The translations under genes and the position numbers were made by a program. From Roseiarcus sp963767245 (GTDB lineage Bacteria > Pseudomonadota > Alphaproteobacteria > Rhizobiales > Beijerinckiaceae): a DNA stretch of 64,000 nt. The DNA lies in NCBI GenBank assembly GCA_963767245.1, contig CAVYDG010000007.1, forward strand, positions 62,001 through 126,000, read 5' to 3'. A model generated the notes under the pieces. That model did no database searches. It worked only from the letters and a program-made list of their open reading frames with translations, and had not been told where the DNA came from. How positions within the stretch are numbered: position 1 is the first letter of the stretch; each line of letters starts with the position of its first letter. Of this stretch, positions 34,854-43,091 are shown piece by piece.

Positions 34854-36332
34854 ATGTCCTTCGCCGTGCCGTTCGTCCGCTCCGCTGGCGATGAGGGCGC
34901 CAAGGCCGGCTTTGCCGGGCTCGGTCTCGCCGCGATCGCGATTGCCATGTTCGCGCTTGCCGCCTTCTCTCCCGCGGTGCTCGGCGACGGCGACACCTTC
35001 TCGCATCTGGCGACTGGCGAATGGATCATCGCCCACCGCGCCGCGCCCCACGTGGACCCGTTCAGCCTGTCGATGGCGGGCGCGCCGTGGATCGCGCATG
35101 AATGGCTCAGCGAAGTGCTGCTGACGCTCGCCTTCCGCCTCGGCGGTTGGAACGGCGTTGCGATGATGACCGGCGCCGCCGTAGCCAGCGCTGCGCTCAT
35201 CGTCGGGCTGACCGCCGCGCGCGATCTTCGCGGCGCGCCGCTTCTCGTGACCGTCGGGGTCGGTCTTGGGCTGATGACGCCGAGCCTGCTGGCTCGCCCG
35301 CATATGCTGGCGCTGCCGATCGCAGCCGCGTGGAGCGCCGGGCTTCTGTACGCGCGCGATCGCGGCCGCGCGCCACCCCTCGTCCTCGTTGTGCTGATGA
35401 CTGCGTGGGCGAACATGCACGGCGGCTTCATCTTCGGTCTCCTTCTGATCGGGCCGTTCGCGCTCGAGGCTTTTGCCGAGGCCCAAGCCGGGGCGCGTCT
35501 CGCAACCGCGCGCGCCTGGACTCTGTTCGGTCTCGCTGCGCTCGCGGCGGCGCTCGTCAATCCCTATGGCGTCGAAGCGCTCATCCTGCCGTTCCGGCTG
35601 ATCGGGACCGAGAACCTGTCGCGGATCAGCGAATGGCGGCCGCAGGACTTCAGCCATCCCGGAACGATGGAGCTCGCCCTTCTGATGCTGATCGGCCTAA
35701 CGCTGACCCGACCGTTCGCGATGGCGCCGATGCGCGCTGCGCTCATCGTCGCCCTCGTCGCGATGGCGCTGCAGCACTCGCGCCATCAGGCGCTGCTCGC
35801 GATCCTGGCGCCGATGCTGCTGGCGAGACCGATCGCCGCGGCGGTCGGCGGCCGCGGTATCGTCGAGGAGCGCGGGCGCCTGGCTACGACCGCGCTGACG
35901 GCGACCATCGCGGCGGCGCTCGCGATCGGGGCCGCCAGGCTTTCGGCGCCGATCGGGCGCGTCGACGGAAGCTCGGCGCCGATCTCGGCCCTCGAGGCGG
36001 TCCCAGCGGACTTGAGGGGGAAGCCGGTGCTCAACGACTACGGCTTCGGCGGCTATCTGATCTTCTCGCACGTACGACCGTTCATCGACGCCCGCGCGGA
36101 GCTCTACGGCGACCCGATGCTGAACCTCTACAGCAAGCTCCAGGCGGGCGATTCGGCAGCCATCGAGAACACGCTTGAACGCTACGCGATCGCCTGGACG
36201 ATCTTCCCGCCCGACGCCCGGATCGTCGCCATCCTCGACCGCACGCCGGGCTGGCGGCGCCTCCATTCGGACGCGACCGCGGTCGTCCAGGCGCGCGAGG
36301 ATGCGCCGCGGGAGGGCCTCAGAGGGGATTGA
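34854..36332 (+). CDS. Multi-spanning membrane protein, possible GT-C-type glycosyltransferase
   Basis: A 492-residue protein with about ten hydrophobic segments. After the first helix comes LGDGDTFSHLATGEWIIAHR and HVDPFSLSMAGAPWIAHEWL, acidic/His loop motifs typical of a widespread uncharacterised polyprenol-type membrane family. The C-terminal soluble part has KPVLNDYGFGGYLIFSHVRP and FIDARAELYGDPMLNLYSKL. The overall plan (N-terminal Asp-containing periplasmic loop, many helices, C-terminal globular part) is that of GT-C enzymes, but the substrate is unknown. ATG at 34854. Confidence 0.72.
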   Translation: MSFAVPFVRSAGDEGAKAGFAGLGLAAIAIAMFALAAFSPAVLGDGDTFSHLATGEWIIAHRAAPHVDPFSLSMAGAPWIAHEWLSEVLLTLAFRLGGWNGVAMMTGAAVASAALIVGLTAARDLRGAPLLVTVGVGLGLMTPSLLARPHMLALPIAAAWSAGLLYARDRGRAPPLVLVVLMTAWANMHGGFIFGLLLIGPFALEAFAEAQAGARLATARAWTLFGLAALAAALVNPYGVEALILPFRLIGTENLSRISEWRPQDFSHPGTMELALLMLIGLTLTRPFAMAPMRAALIVALVAMALQHSRHQALLAILAPMLLARPIAAAVGGRGIVEERGRLATTALTATIAAALAIGAARLSAPIGRVDGSSAPISALEAVPADLRGKPVLNDYGFGGYLIFSHVRPFIDARAELYGDPMLNLYSKLQAGDSAAIENTLERYAIAWTIFPPDARIVAILDRTPGWRRLHSDATAVVQAREDAPREGLRGD

Positions 36333-36844
36333 AGGGGCAGCGGGCGCGCGGCTTTGCGCGGGTCGTTGCGGGGGGATTGCCCCCGAGGTCTGGCGACCTT
36401 TATCAACACAAACATATTGTTTTTATCCAAAAAACGGTTGCGCGGATTTTTCGACTTGTCGATAGCCCGCCGAGTTGAAGCAGTTCATGAAAATCAGAAT
36501 AGCAGAAAACGTGTTTCTGTCAAGAGTAAAATGCATAAGTCATTGAAATAACGAGCATTCGTTGGTCTGGATCGGACCCGTTCGGGCGGGCGAGGGCGGC
36601 GCTTTTGAGGCGGAAAAGGCTGGCGGGCGGCGGTTGCGAGGGCGGACCAAGCAGAAAATAACAGGGAGATTTTTTTGCGGTAACAGGGATGATTATTCCA
36701 GGAACAGGGATAATTTTGCCCAAGAACAGGGCCTGCCTCGGCCGAACAGGAGAGGCCAGGGATTTGACGTCGAGCCCTCGCCTGTCGGCCTTGCAAATGT
36801 GCTGAAGTCACTCTCGGGTCGGGCGCCGAACCGCCGGCGCCGCG
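36333..36844. other. 512-bp intergenic region, partly AT-rich
   Basis: The stretch 36390-36560 is much more AT-rich than its surroundings and has no protein-like frame. From 36655 to about 36760, degenerate copies of AACAGGGA recur four to five times. Nothing else was identified. The 3' end of the TIR-STAND gene begins at 36845. Confidence 0.55.
36655..36760 (+). repeat. Degenerate AACAGGGA-type short repeat cluster
   Basis: AACAGGGAGATTTT, TAACAGGGATGATT, GAACAGGGATAATTTT, GAACAGGGCC and GAACAGGAGAGG follow each other at about 20-base intervals, with T-rich spacers. Clusters of this look occur as decayed dispersed repeats in related genomes; a function is not known to me. Confidence 0.5.
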
Positions 36845-39511
36845 TCACCCGTCCTTGCCGAGATGCTCGTCGATCAGGTCTTGCCGGCCGATCGACTCCC
36901 AGGCCTTGCGCGCGGCTTGGCGATGCTCGGCGGCCTCCGCAGGCGTCGCGGCGCGGCGGGCGAGGCGGATGCGGGCGAAGCCAACCGAATACGGTTCGGG
37001 AATCCTGGCGTAGAGCGCCAGCGCCTCCTGCCAGCGCCCGCGGGCGAGCGCGACCTCGCCTTCCGCCTCGTCAATATCGCCGAGCCTCCGTATGCAATTG
37101 GCCTCGCCGAGCACGTCACCGACCCTCTGGTGGAGCGGCAGCGCGGCCTCGTAACGTTGGCGCGCGCCGTCAAGATCAGAACGGGCGAAGGCGATGTCCC
37201 CGAGGCTCTTGATGGCATTGGCCTCGCCGAGCATGTCGCCGACCTTTTGGTACAGCGGCAGCGCCGCCTCATAACGCCGGCGTGCACCGTCGTGATCGGA
37301 GCGCTCAAAGGCGATGAGGCCGAGGCTCTTGATGCAATTCGCCTTGCCGAGCACGTCGCCGACCTTCTGGAAGAGCGGCAGCGCGGCATCGTAGCGCTGG
37401 CGCGCGCCCTCGTGATCGGAGCGGCGAAGGGCGATGTTGCCGAGGCTCCTGATGCAGTTGGCCTCGCCGAGCACGTCCTTCTTGTGATCGGAGCGGCTAA
37501 GGGCGATGTCGCCGAGGCTCTGGATGCAATTGGCCTCGCCGAGCAGGTCGCCGACCTTTTGGTAGAGCGGCAGCGCCTCCTCGTAGCGCTTGCGCGCGCC
37601 GTCGTGATCGGAGCGGGCAAGGGCGATGTTGCCGAGGCTCCTGATGCAATTGGCCTCGCCGAGCACGGCGCCGATGTCACGAAATCGCTTCGCAACCCCC
37701 GGCAGGGAAACGTACGACGCGAGCCCGGTAAAGTTATGCAACTCCCGACACCCGACTACAGCCGGCCATAGGCCGTCTGGCAGTTCGGGCTCGCTCGCCG
37801 CGACACCGATCATCGCGTCGAGATTGCCAGCTTCGGCAGTCAACTCCTCGCGCACCTCGCCCCATTTGTCGGTCCCGGCATTTTTCCCTAATGCCGCGCG
37901 CCGCAGGAAGATGCTGACCAGCCGCGCCCGATCCTCCGCCTCCGGCGGAACGTCGGCGAGCAGCGTCTCGCGGACCGGCGCGAGCAGGCGCCAGCGGCCA
38001 TCGGGGCGATGCGCGAGGCGGGCGGTTTCGAGCCTCGCCGCCGCGCCGCGCTCCTCCGGAGTCGGCGCGCCATCATTGAGGATCGTGCGGCTGTCGGCGT
38101 CGGACATGCCGTCCGGCAAAAGCGCCGTCAGCCGGATCAGGCGATGTGGGGCGCTCGGCGGATCGAGGGCGGCGAGCGAAAGGTCGAGCGAGGCGCGCAG
38201 GCTCGTCTTGCGGTCGTTGCCGGCGCCATGGCGCAACAGATCGGCCCGCCGGTGGCTCCAGTCGGCGGCCAAGCCTTTGAGGTCGGGTTTGCCCTGCGCA
38301 TTGGCGGCAAGCAGCTCGATCGACAGCGGATGGCCGTCCAGCGCGCTGAGGAGGCCGGGCAGGGCGGGATCGGCGGCGAAATGGTCGTCGGCGTGGCGCA
38401 GGAACAGGGCGCGCGCGTCGGCGTCCTGAAGCTGATCGACGTCTCGCAGCGTTCGCGCGCCAGCGCCGGGAAGCTTGGGCGGTTCGCCCCGAATGGTTAT
38501 GACCAGACGAAGGCCCTCGATCCCGGCGAGGCGGCCGAGAAGCGCCTCGGTCGCGGCGATGTCTTTGCGCCAGGGCGTCTCCAGATTGTCGAGGATCGCC
38601 AGCGTCGGCTGGCCGGCGCAGGCGGCGGCGATCTTGGCCTCCACTTCGGAAGCCGCGCCTGATGCCGGAAGGCCGAGATCGGTCGCAAGCCGGCTCAGGA
38701 CGCCCTCGGCGTTGGGCGCCGGTTCGAGATTGACGAAGAACCGCCGATCCTTGCCGAAGCGTTGAACGACGCGCGGATCATGGGCGGACGCGAGCGCGAG
38801 CGTCGTCTTGCCCATGCCGAGCCCGCCCGGTACGACAACTGGCCGGTCCTCTTCGAGGATCGCCGTGACGAGCTCCTCCAGCCGATCCTTGCGGCCGATC
38901 ATTTTTGGGTCGGGCGGCAGGCTGGATAGGGCGGCCGGCGCGGGCGCCGAATTCGCAGGCACGGCGGGACCGGGCGGCGATGTTGGCTCAGTTTGCGGCG
39001 CGGGTCCGGCTTTGCGGGCGGCGATCTCCTCCGCGATTTCCGCGATCTCATTGGCGGCGTCCGCCATATGTTGATCGCGGTCGCTTAGCGAATAGGTTGA
39101 GAAGGGCCTCGCGAAACGCGGACGCATGTTTTTGTCGCGGACGACATCGAGCCCCGCGTCCGACGTTGGTGTCAGCAGGAGCGGATAGAAGTGCACGTCC
39201 TGGCGGTCTTTCTGCCGCTGGCGAATGATCGCCATTTCCTTGTCCACGACATAGTCAGAAGAGGTCGAATGTCGCGAGACCAACAGCACGAACACGTCAC
39301 ATTCGTGTAGCTTGTGCTCTATGTCCGAATTCCATTCGTCGCCGCCGCGCATCAATGTGTCGACCCAAAGATCGATCGCACCCTGCCTGACCGCAGGCCG
39401 AAGGTGGCCGAGCACGAACGAAAGCCATCGGACCTCGCCCTCGCGCGGCTTTTCGGGCTCGTCCGCGTGGGCGTAGCTGATGAAGATGACCGGCTTTGTT
39501 CCAAGCGTCAT
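36845..39511 (-). CDS. TIR-STAND NTPase-TPR protein (NLR-like defence candidate)
   Basis: Intact, 888 residues. The TIR-like domain (1-150) starts VIFISYAHADEP, has DLWVDTLMRGGDEWNSDIEH and the helix SDYVVDKEMAII, whose Glu (about residue 92) sits where the TIR NADase catalytic residue is expected. A Pro/Ala linker follows (168-200). The STAND NTPase has IGRKDRLEELV, Walker A VPGGLGMGKTTLAL (229-236), Walker B TLAILDNLETPW and LRLVITIRGEPPKL. The C-terminal part has about five near-identical 40-residue TPR-like repeats (616-820). This is the architecture of TIR-containing bacterial NLR-like immune sensors: the TPRs sense, the NTPase oligomerises, the TIR depletes NAD. It is flanked by gene-poor DNA and stands alone. 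Confidence 0.85.
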   Translation of the reverse strand: MTLGTKPVIFISYAHADEPEKPREGEVRWLSFVLGHLRPAVRQGAIDLWVDTLMRGGDEWNSDIEHKLHECDVFVLLVSRHSTSSDYVVDKEMAIIRQRQKDRQDVHFYPLLLTPTSDAGLDVVRDKNMRPRFARPFSTYSLSDRDQHMADAANEIAEIAEEIAARKAGPAPQTEPTSPPGPAVPANSAPAPAALSSLPPDPKMIGRKDRLEELVTAILEEDRPVVVPGGLGMGKTTLALASAHDPRVVQRFGKDRRFFVNLEPAPNAEGVLSRLATDLGLPASGAASEVEAKIAAACAGQPTLAILDNLETPWRKDIAATEALLGRLAGIEGLRLVITIRGEPPKLPGAGARTLRDVDQLQDADARALFLRHADDHFAADPALPGLLSALDGHPLSIELLAANAQGKPDLKGLAADWSHRRADLLRHGAGNDRKTSLRASLDLSLAALDPPSAPHRLIRLTALLPDGMSDADSRTILNDGAPTPEERGAAARLETARLAHRPDGRWRLLAPVRETLLADVPPEAEDRARLVSIFLRRAALGKNAGTDKWGEVREELTAEAGNLDAMIGVAASEPELPDGLWPAVVGCRELHNFTGLASYVSLPGVAKRFRDIGAVLGEANCIRSLGNIALARSDHDGARKRYEEALPLYQKVGDLLGEANCIQSLGDIALSRSDHKKDVLGEANCIRSLGNIALRRSDHEGARQRYDAALPLFQKVGDVLGKANCIKSLGLIAFERSDHDGARRRYEAALPLYQKVGDMLGEANAIKSLGDIAFARSDLDGARQRYEAALPLHQRVGDVLGEANCIRRLGDIDEAEGEVALARGRWQEALALYARIPEPYSVGFARIRLARRAATPAEAAEHRQAARKAWESIGRQDLIDEHLGKDG
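37050..37666 (-). repeat. Tandem 120-bp repeats encoding TPR-like units
   Basis: Four to five tandem copies of 120 bp encode 40-residue units such as VLGEANCIRSLGNIALARSD with ALPLYQKVGD. The second unit (37475-37546) is contracted to 24 codons: 16 codons are missing between RSDH and the next VLGEAN. High nucleotide similarity between units indicates recent expansion or contraction, so copy number may vary between strains. Confidence 0.85.
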
Positions 39512-39656
39512 GGGAAACGACCGCGCCGAGAGGCGTTGAGCTTGCGCTCGAATTCACGCGAGTCAAGGCGCGGAATCCATTCGCGGAGCGGCGGGCGCCC
39601 TTCACCCCGACCCTCTCCCGGAGGGAGAGGGGCGCCAGGGCGTCGCGTATGCAGGC

Positions 39657-40256
39657 TCAGGGCAGGGCGCCGCGGGCGGCGAGTTCGCGTTCCAGATCGA
39701 CGCCGGGGCGGAAGTGGATCGCCTGCATGCCGAGCGCCTCAGCGGCGCGGACATTGGGGGGCGAATCGTCGATGAACAGGAGGTCCTTGGGCCGCGCGCC
39801 GACGCGCTCGAACAGGATCTCGTAGATGCGGGCCTCCGGCTTGACGGCGCCGACGTGGCCGGAGATCACCGCGACGTCGAACGCGTCGAGGAAGTCGTAT
39901 TGCTCGCAGGCGATGGCGAATTTGTCGGTTGCGAAGTTGCTCAGCGCATGGACCGGCCGGCCGGCCGATTTGAGACGTCGCAGGAGCGCGACGTTTTCGT
40001 CGATCGGCCCGCCGAGGGTCTCGATCCAGCGCTCGTGGAAGAGGCGCAATTCGCCGGCGAATTCGGGAAAGGCCTTGGCTCGCGCCTCGACCGCGGCGGC
40101 GAAATCGGGCGCGGTGTCGGTATGGACGACGAAATCCATCGCCAGCGCAGTTGAGAGAAAGCGCTCCATCCGCGCTTCGTCGTCGAACGTCTTGCGGTAG
40201 AGATTACGCGGGTTCCAGCGCAGGAGGACGTTGCCGATATCGAAGACGACGATCAA
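39657..40256 (-). CDS. HAD-superfamily (subfamily IA) phosphatase, YihX-like
   Basis: About 199 residues beginning with TTG at 40256 (MIVVFDIGNVLLRWN), with AAGGAAGGG upstream. Motif I is FDIGNVL, in which the second Asp of the DxD pair is Gly-Asn, as in YihX-type enzymes. Motif II is VHALSNFATDKF, motif III the Lys in GAVKPEARIYEIL, and motif IV LLFIDDSPPNVRAAEALGM. The open frame extends further upstream without similarity. It probably dephosphorylates a small sugar phosphate or dehalogenates a 2-haloacid-type substrate. Confidence 0.85.
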   Translation of the reverse strand: MIVVFDIGNVLLRWNPRNLYRKTFDDEARMERFLSTALAMDFVVHTDTAPDFAAAVEARAKAFPEFAGELRLFHERWIETLGGPIDENVALLRRLKSAGRPVHALSNFATDKFAIACEQYDFLDAFDVAVISGHVGAVKPEARIYEILFERVGARPKDLLFIDDSPPNVRAAEALGMQAIHFRPGVDLERELAARGALP

Positions 40257-40339
40257 AGGGATGTCCCTTCCTTTCAAGGCGGGGATGCGCTGAACGATGC
40301 GCCCGTCTCCGGCCTGGCGCAACCGGCGTTTGCCGGGGC

Positions 40340-40435
40340 CTTGACATAGCGCGTCGCGAGGCCACGTTGATCCGCGTGATCTCGGCTCGCGACATGAGCG
40401 CGCGAGAGAGGATGGCTTATGAAAAAAGCTCGTAA
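40340..40435 (+). pseudogene. C-terminal stump of a BrnT-type toxin
   Basis: The last 23 or so codons read LIRVISARDMSARERMAYEK before the stop at 40435. This matches the conserved end of BrnT toxins (RIISAR-x(4)-RERxAYE). Everything upstream is unrelated DNA belonging to the HAD gene region on the other strand. The stump overlaps the antitoxin start by 17 bases, as in intact brnTA operons. Confidence 0.7.
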
Positions 40436-40679
40436 GGCTACTCCGGCTTTCGCCAATGAGGCCGAGGAGCGCGCCCACTGGGAGCGGGCGGATTCGGGCG
40501 CGGACCTCGACTGGCGCAAGGCCGAGCGGGTCCGGCTGCCCAATCTTCACCCGAGCACGATCTCGATCTCGCTCAGGCTTCCGGTGGGCCTGCTCAACTC
40601 GATCAAGATCGCCGCCCACAAGCGCGACGTGCCGTATCAGTCGCTGATCAAGATGTGGCTCGCGGAAAAGGCAGGGTAG
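40419..40679 (+). CDS. CopG/BrnA-type antitoxin (orphan)
   Basis: An 86-residue protein, MKKARKATPAFANEAEERAH then WRKAERVRLPNLHPSTISIS, with the ribbon-helix-helix ISLRLPVGLLNSIKIAAHKR and the end DVPYQSLIKMWLAEKAG. This is the CopG_antitoxin family, usual partner of BrnT RNase toxins. Only the toxin's last codons remain upstream, so the antitoxin is an orphan. It may still act as a DNA-binding repressor or protect against other BrnT toxins. Confidence 0.87.
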   Translation: MKKARKATPAFANEAEERAHWERADSGADLDWRKAERVRLPNLHPSTISISLRLPVGLLNSIKIAAHKRDVPYQSLIKMWLAEKAG

Positions 40680-40703
40680 GGCCCGCCCTTGGCGGGCCGC
40701 CCC

Positions 40704-41156
40704 TCATCCGGCGCGTCGCGCTGCCTTCTCCCTCAGGGAGAAGGGGACAGAGGCTCGGTCATTTGGTTTGGGGCGGGGGGAGGCCATAGCGCCATGGGAA
40801 GGGGCGTCGCCGAGCCCTGGGACCGGCTTGGCGAGGCTGCCGCCGGACTGCATGTCAAGGCAGGTTTGAAGCTCGACGTAGCTGATTTGCGCTCCGCCGC
40901 CCGGCTCGGCGCAGGTCGCGCGCGCCTGGGCCGGATAGCGCGCCCATTTCTGCCGAAGCTCGTTGAGAGCCGCACGTTCATCGTGAAGGCAGGATTGATA
41001 GGCGGCGGCCTTGGATTCGGGAAGAGCCGCCGATTGCGCGTCGCGACAAATGCTTTCGACGCTGGCCGTCGGCAGGAAATCGGCGCCGGCCGCGAACGCG
41101 ACATATGGCAGGATCATCAGGGCGCCGACCAAGGCGAGATTGATCTTCGTGAGCAT
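40704..41156 (-). CDS. Small periplasmic protein of unknown function
   Basis: About 150 residues. It starts MLTKINLALVGALMILPYVA with a clear signal peptide ending AFAAG. The mature part has four Cys (ICRDAQ, SCLHDE, TCAEPGG, TCLDMQ) and a helix-rich core LNELRQKWARYPAQARATCA with ISYVELQTCLDM. Proteins with paired Cys and SYVELxTCLxM are common in this order and uncharacterised. The C-terminus reads through a CTCCCTCAGGGAG palindrome, so the last 25 residues are not conserved-looking. Confidence 0.72.
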   Translation of the reverse strand: MLTKINLALVGALMILPYVAFAAGADFLPTASVESICRDAQSAALPESKAAAYQSCLHDERAALNELRQKWARYPAQARATCAEPGGGAQISYVELQTCLDMQSGGSLAKPVPGLGDAPSHGAMASPRPKPNDRASVPFSLREKAARRAG

Positions 41157-41711
41157 GACGATCTCCGCAAGCATGAGGCAGCAACTGAAGGCATCGGCGC
41201 CCTTCAGCTAATGGGCCGTCGGCGCTGGAACATAGGACCTATGTTGGTTGAAGCGCGTATCGGGTCAACCACGCGACGACGGCGAAATTGTGCGATTGGA
41301 GGGATGAGCCGTCCCCCTAAATCACAAGAGCCCTATAGCAATTGGTTCACAATTCCGTTACAAGTGTACGCCCGTTATTGGGCTGTCTACTGCGACTTAT
41401 TGAGGAAAAGTCCATGTCCAGAAATTTCGTGATATTGACCGCGCTGGTGTTTGGCGCGGTGCTTACGCAATCCCTTCCGGTCGTCGCCGGTCCCTTAGCG
41501 ACGCGGATTTCAGGGGCAAAAAGATCTGCTGGAACACAGGCATAACGAGTTCTTACAACAAAGACGGCTCGTTCAATTCAAACAGAAGCGGGCACGGAAC
41601 CTGGCAACTGGTGGGAGATCAGCTCAGCGTGAATGCATCAAACGGAGTCGGGACAAGCACAGTCACAAAAGACGGGAATCAATTTCACTCGACCCGAAGG
41701 GCCTCCAGAAG

Positions 41712-42920
41712 GTGGCTTATCCCGTTGTCCCAGGCTGGTCTATATGTAGTGGATGGGTCGGTTGGGTGAGCTGATCTCGGCTGGCGCCAAGCGCTTGCCG
41801 CGGCCCATCCGGTCGCATTCCAGTGGCAGTCTTTCGGCGGCGCGGCGCCCGCCTGAGCGTTTGGACGCCCTTCCGAGGGTTGTCTCGTTTGACGATGTCC
41901 CAGTAGCTGGCAGGCGCATGATGTGCGGCCAGCCCGAGCAAGGCTTCGAACGAAACGTCCCGGTGGAAGCGGCGATTGTAGCGAAAGACGAATTCATTGA
42001 GATAGGTGTCGACGTGCGTGCGCCGCAGGCCATGATACGTGCCCAGGCCCCATCGCTTCATCAATGAGAAGGCCCGGTGGATCCAGGGCAGGGCAACATG
42101 TCCCGCCATTTTTCCGACGGTGCGCGGATCGTGCCGGTAGTCGGTCAATCCAGGATAGGACGCGTGGCCGTCGGTGAGGAGCGTGGCTCCACGCTTCACG
42201 TTGGCTCTCACGAAGGCCTCGATCGACGCCGCGGAATTGTCGGCGATCATCGCGAGGTGTATTCGGCCGGAGCGCGTATCGAGATATTTGGCGTGCTTGC
42301 GTCGCGGCTTGGGCTGATTGGTGTCGCGATCGATCACCTCGACGGCCCCGACGACGAGGATTTTGCCGGCATTGCCGGGCTCGAAGAAGGCGTCGCCTTC
42401 GCGAAAGGGAATTTCCGCCTGATCGACTTCGACGACACCCTCCAAGGGATCGCGATCCGGGTCGACCATCGACCGGCGCAGTTTCTGCGTCAGCAGCCAC
42501 GCGGTCTTGTAAGTGACGCCGAGTTGATCCTCCAATTGCCGCGCCGACATGCCGTTGGAATGTGTCGCCATGAGATGCGCCGCCCAGAACCACGTCGTCA
42601 GCGGCAGCTTGGACCGATGCATCACCGTTCCCGCCGTGGCCGAAGTCTGTCGGCCACAATCAAGGCATTCGTACGTATACGCCCGGCTCTTCAGCGCCGC
42701 CGCGCGTTGCTCGCCACAGCCGGGACAAACAAAACCCTCCGGCCAACGCCGATCCGACAAAAAGGCGGCGCAACTCCCCTCGTCGGGAAACGTCTCTTGA
42801 AACTGCGAAAGCGATCGGCCTTTGGCCATCGCGCGCCCCGTCGCGGCCGCCTCGAACGGCAACTCAACAACGCCTGCATATACCACATCTAGGGCCACCT
42901 GGGACAGCGGGGTAAGCCAC
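41712..42920. mobile_element. IS1595-family insertion sequence (1,209 bp) with 8-bp target duplication
   Basis: Terminal inverted repeats are GTGGCTTATCCCGTTGTCCC on the left and GTGGCTTACCCCGCTGTCCC on the right (read inward), two mismatches in 20. The exact direct repeat TCCAGAAG flanks it (41704-41711 and 42921-42928). The 8-bp duplication is characteristic of the IS1595 family. Confidence 0.93.
41717..42829 (-). CDS. IS1595-family transposase
   Basis: About 370 residues from the ATG at 42829 (MAKGRSLSQFQETFPDEGSC). The N-terminal zinc ribbon has FVCPGCGEQRAA and YECLDCGRQTSATAGTVMH. The ISXO2-like DDE/N core has GVVEVDQAEIPF, GATLLTDGHASYPGL and HRAFSLMKRWGLGTYHG, with NEFVFRYNRRFHRD near the end. 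The frame is intact. Confidence 0.94.
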   Translation of the reverse strand: MAKGRSLSQFQETFPDEGSCAAFLSDRRWPEGFVCPGCGEQRAAALKSRAYTYECLDCGRQTSATAGTVMHRSKLPLTTWFWAAHLMATHSNGMSARQLEDQLGVTYKTAWLLTQKLRRSMVDPDRDPLEGVVEVDQAEIPFREGDAFFEPGNAGKILVVGAVEVIDRDTNQPKPRRKHAKYLDTRSGRIHLAMIADNSAASIEAFVRANVKRGATLLTDGHASYPGLTDYRHDPRTVGKMAGHVALPWIHRAFSLMKRWGLGTYHGLRRTHVDTYLNEFVFRYNRRFHRDVSFEALLGLAAHHAPASYWDIVKRDNPRKGVQTLRRAPRRRKTATGMRPDGPRQALGASRDQLTQPTHPLHIDQPGTTG

Positions 42921-43091
42921 TCCAGAAGTGGCAAGGATATAGAAGCCTGGGGCAGCTACTGCAATTGATCTTGCCGAAATACGCATAAAGTTGCGTCTCA
43001 TCGCCGGTTAAATCGGCCATGCTTCAGCTGGCGATGGGTCTCTCGAAGTGCGAGCGCGCGTGTGCCTCTCCTCCTCACGGGAGGGGCCTTC

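Larger units (their letters stand above)
41414..42968 (+). pseudogene. Small secreted protein gene split by an IS1595 element
   Basis: The ATG at 41414 (TTGAGGAAAAGTCC upstream) encodes a signal peptide, MSRNFVILTALVFGAVLTQS. A one-base shift near 41490-41500 leads into DADFRGKKICWNTGITSSYN, DGSFNSNRSGHGTWQLVGDQ and TSTVTKDGNQFHSTRR. The frame meets the IS at 41712. After removal of the IS and one target copy it continues RASRSGKDIEAWGSYCN and stops at 42966-42968. The protein would be about 115 residues with Cys pairs, secreted, of unknown function. It is therefore doubly inactivated unless the frame break is an error. Confidence 0.72.

Noticed and set aside
37050..37666. Regularly spaced repeats that could suggest a CRISPR array
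   Set aside because: Units are 120 bp, contiguous, in frame and encode TPR-like residues inside a long gene; there are no unique spacers and no cas genes.
42077..42892. A 271-codon plus-strand frame inside the IS1595 element
   Set aside because: It is the antisense of the transposase, which has all family motifs on the other strand.
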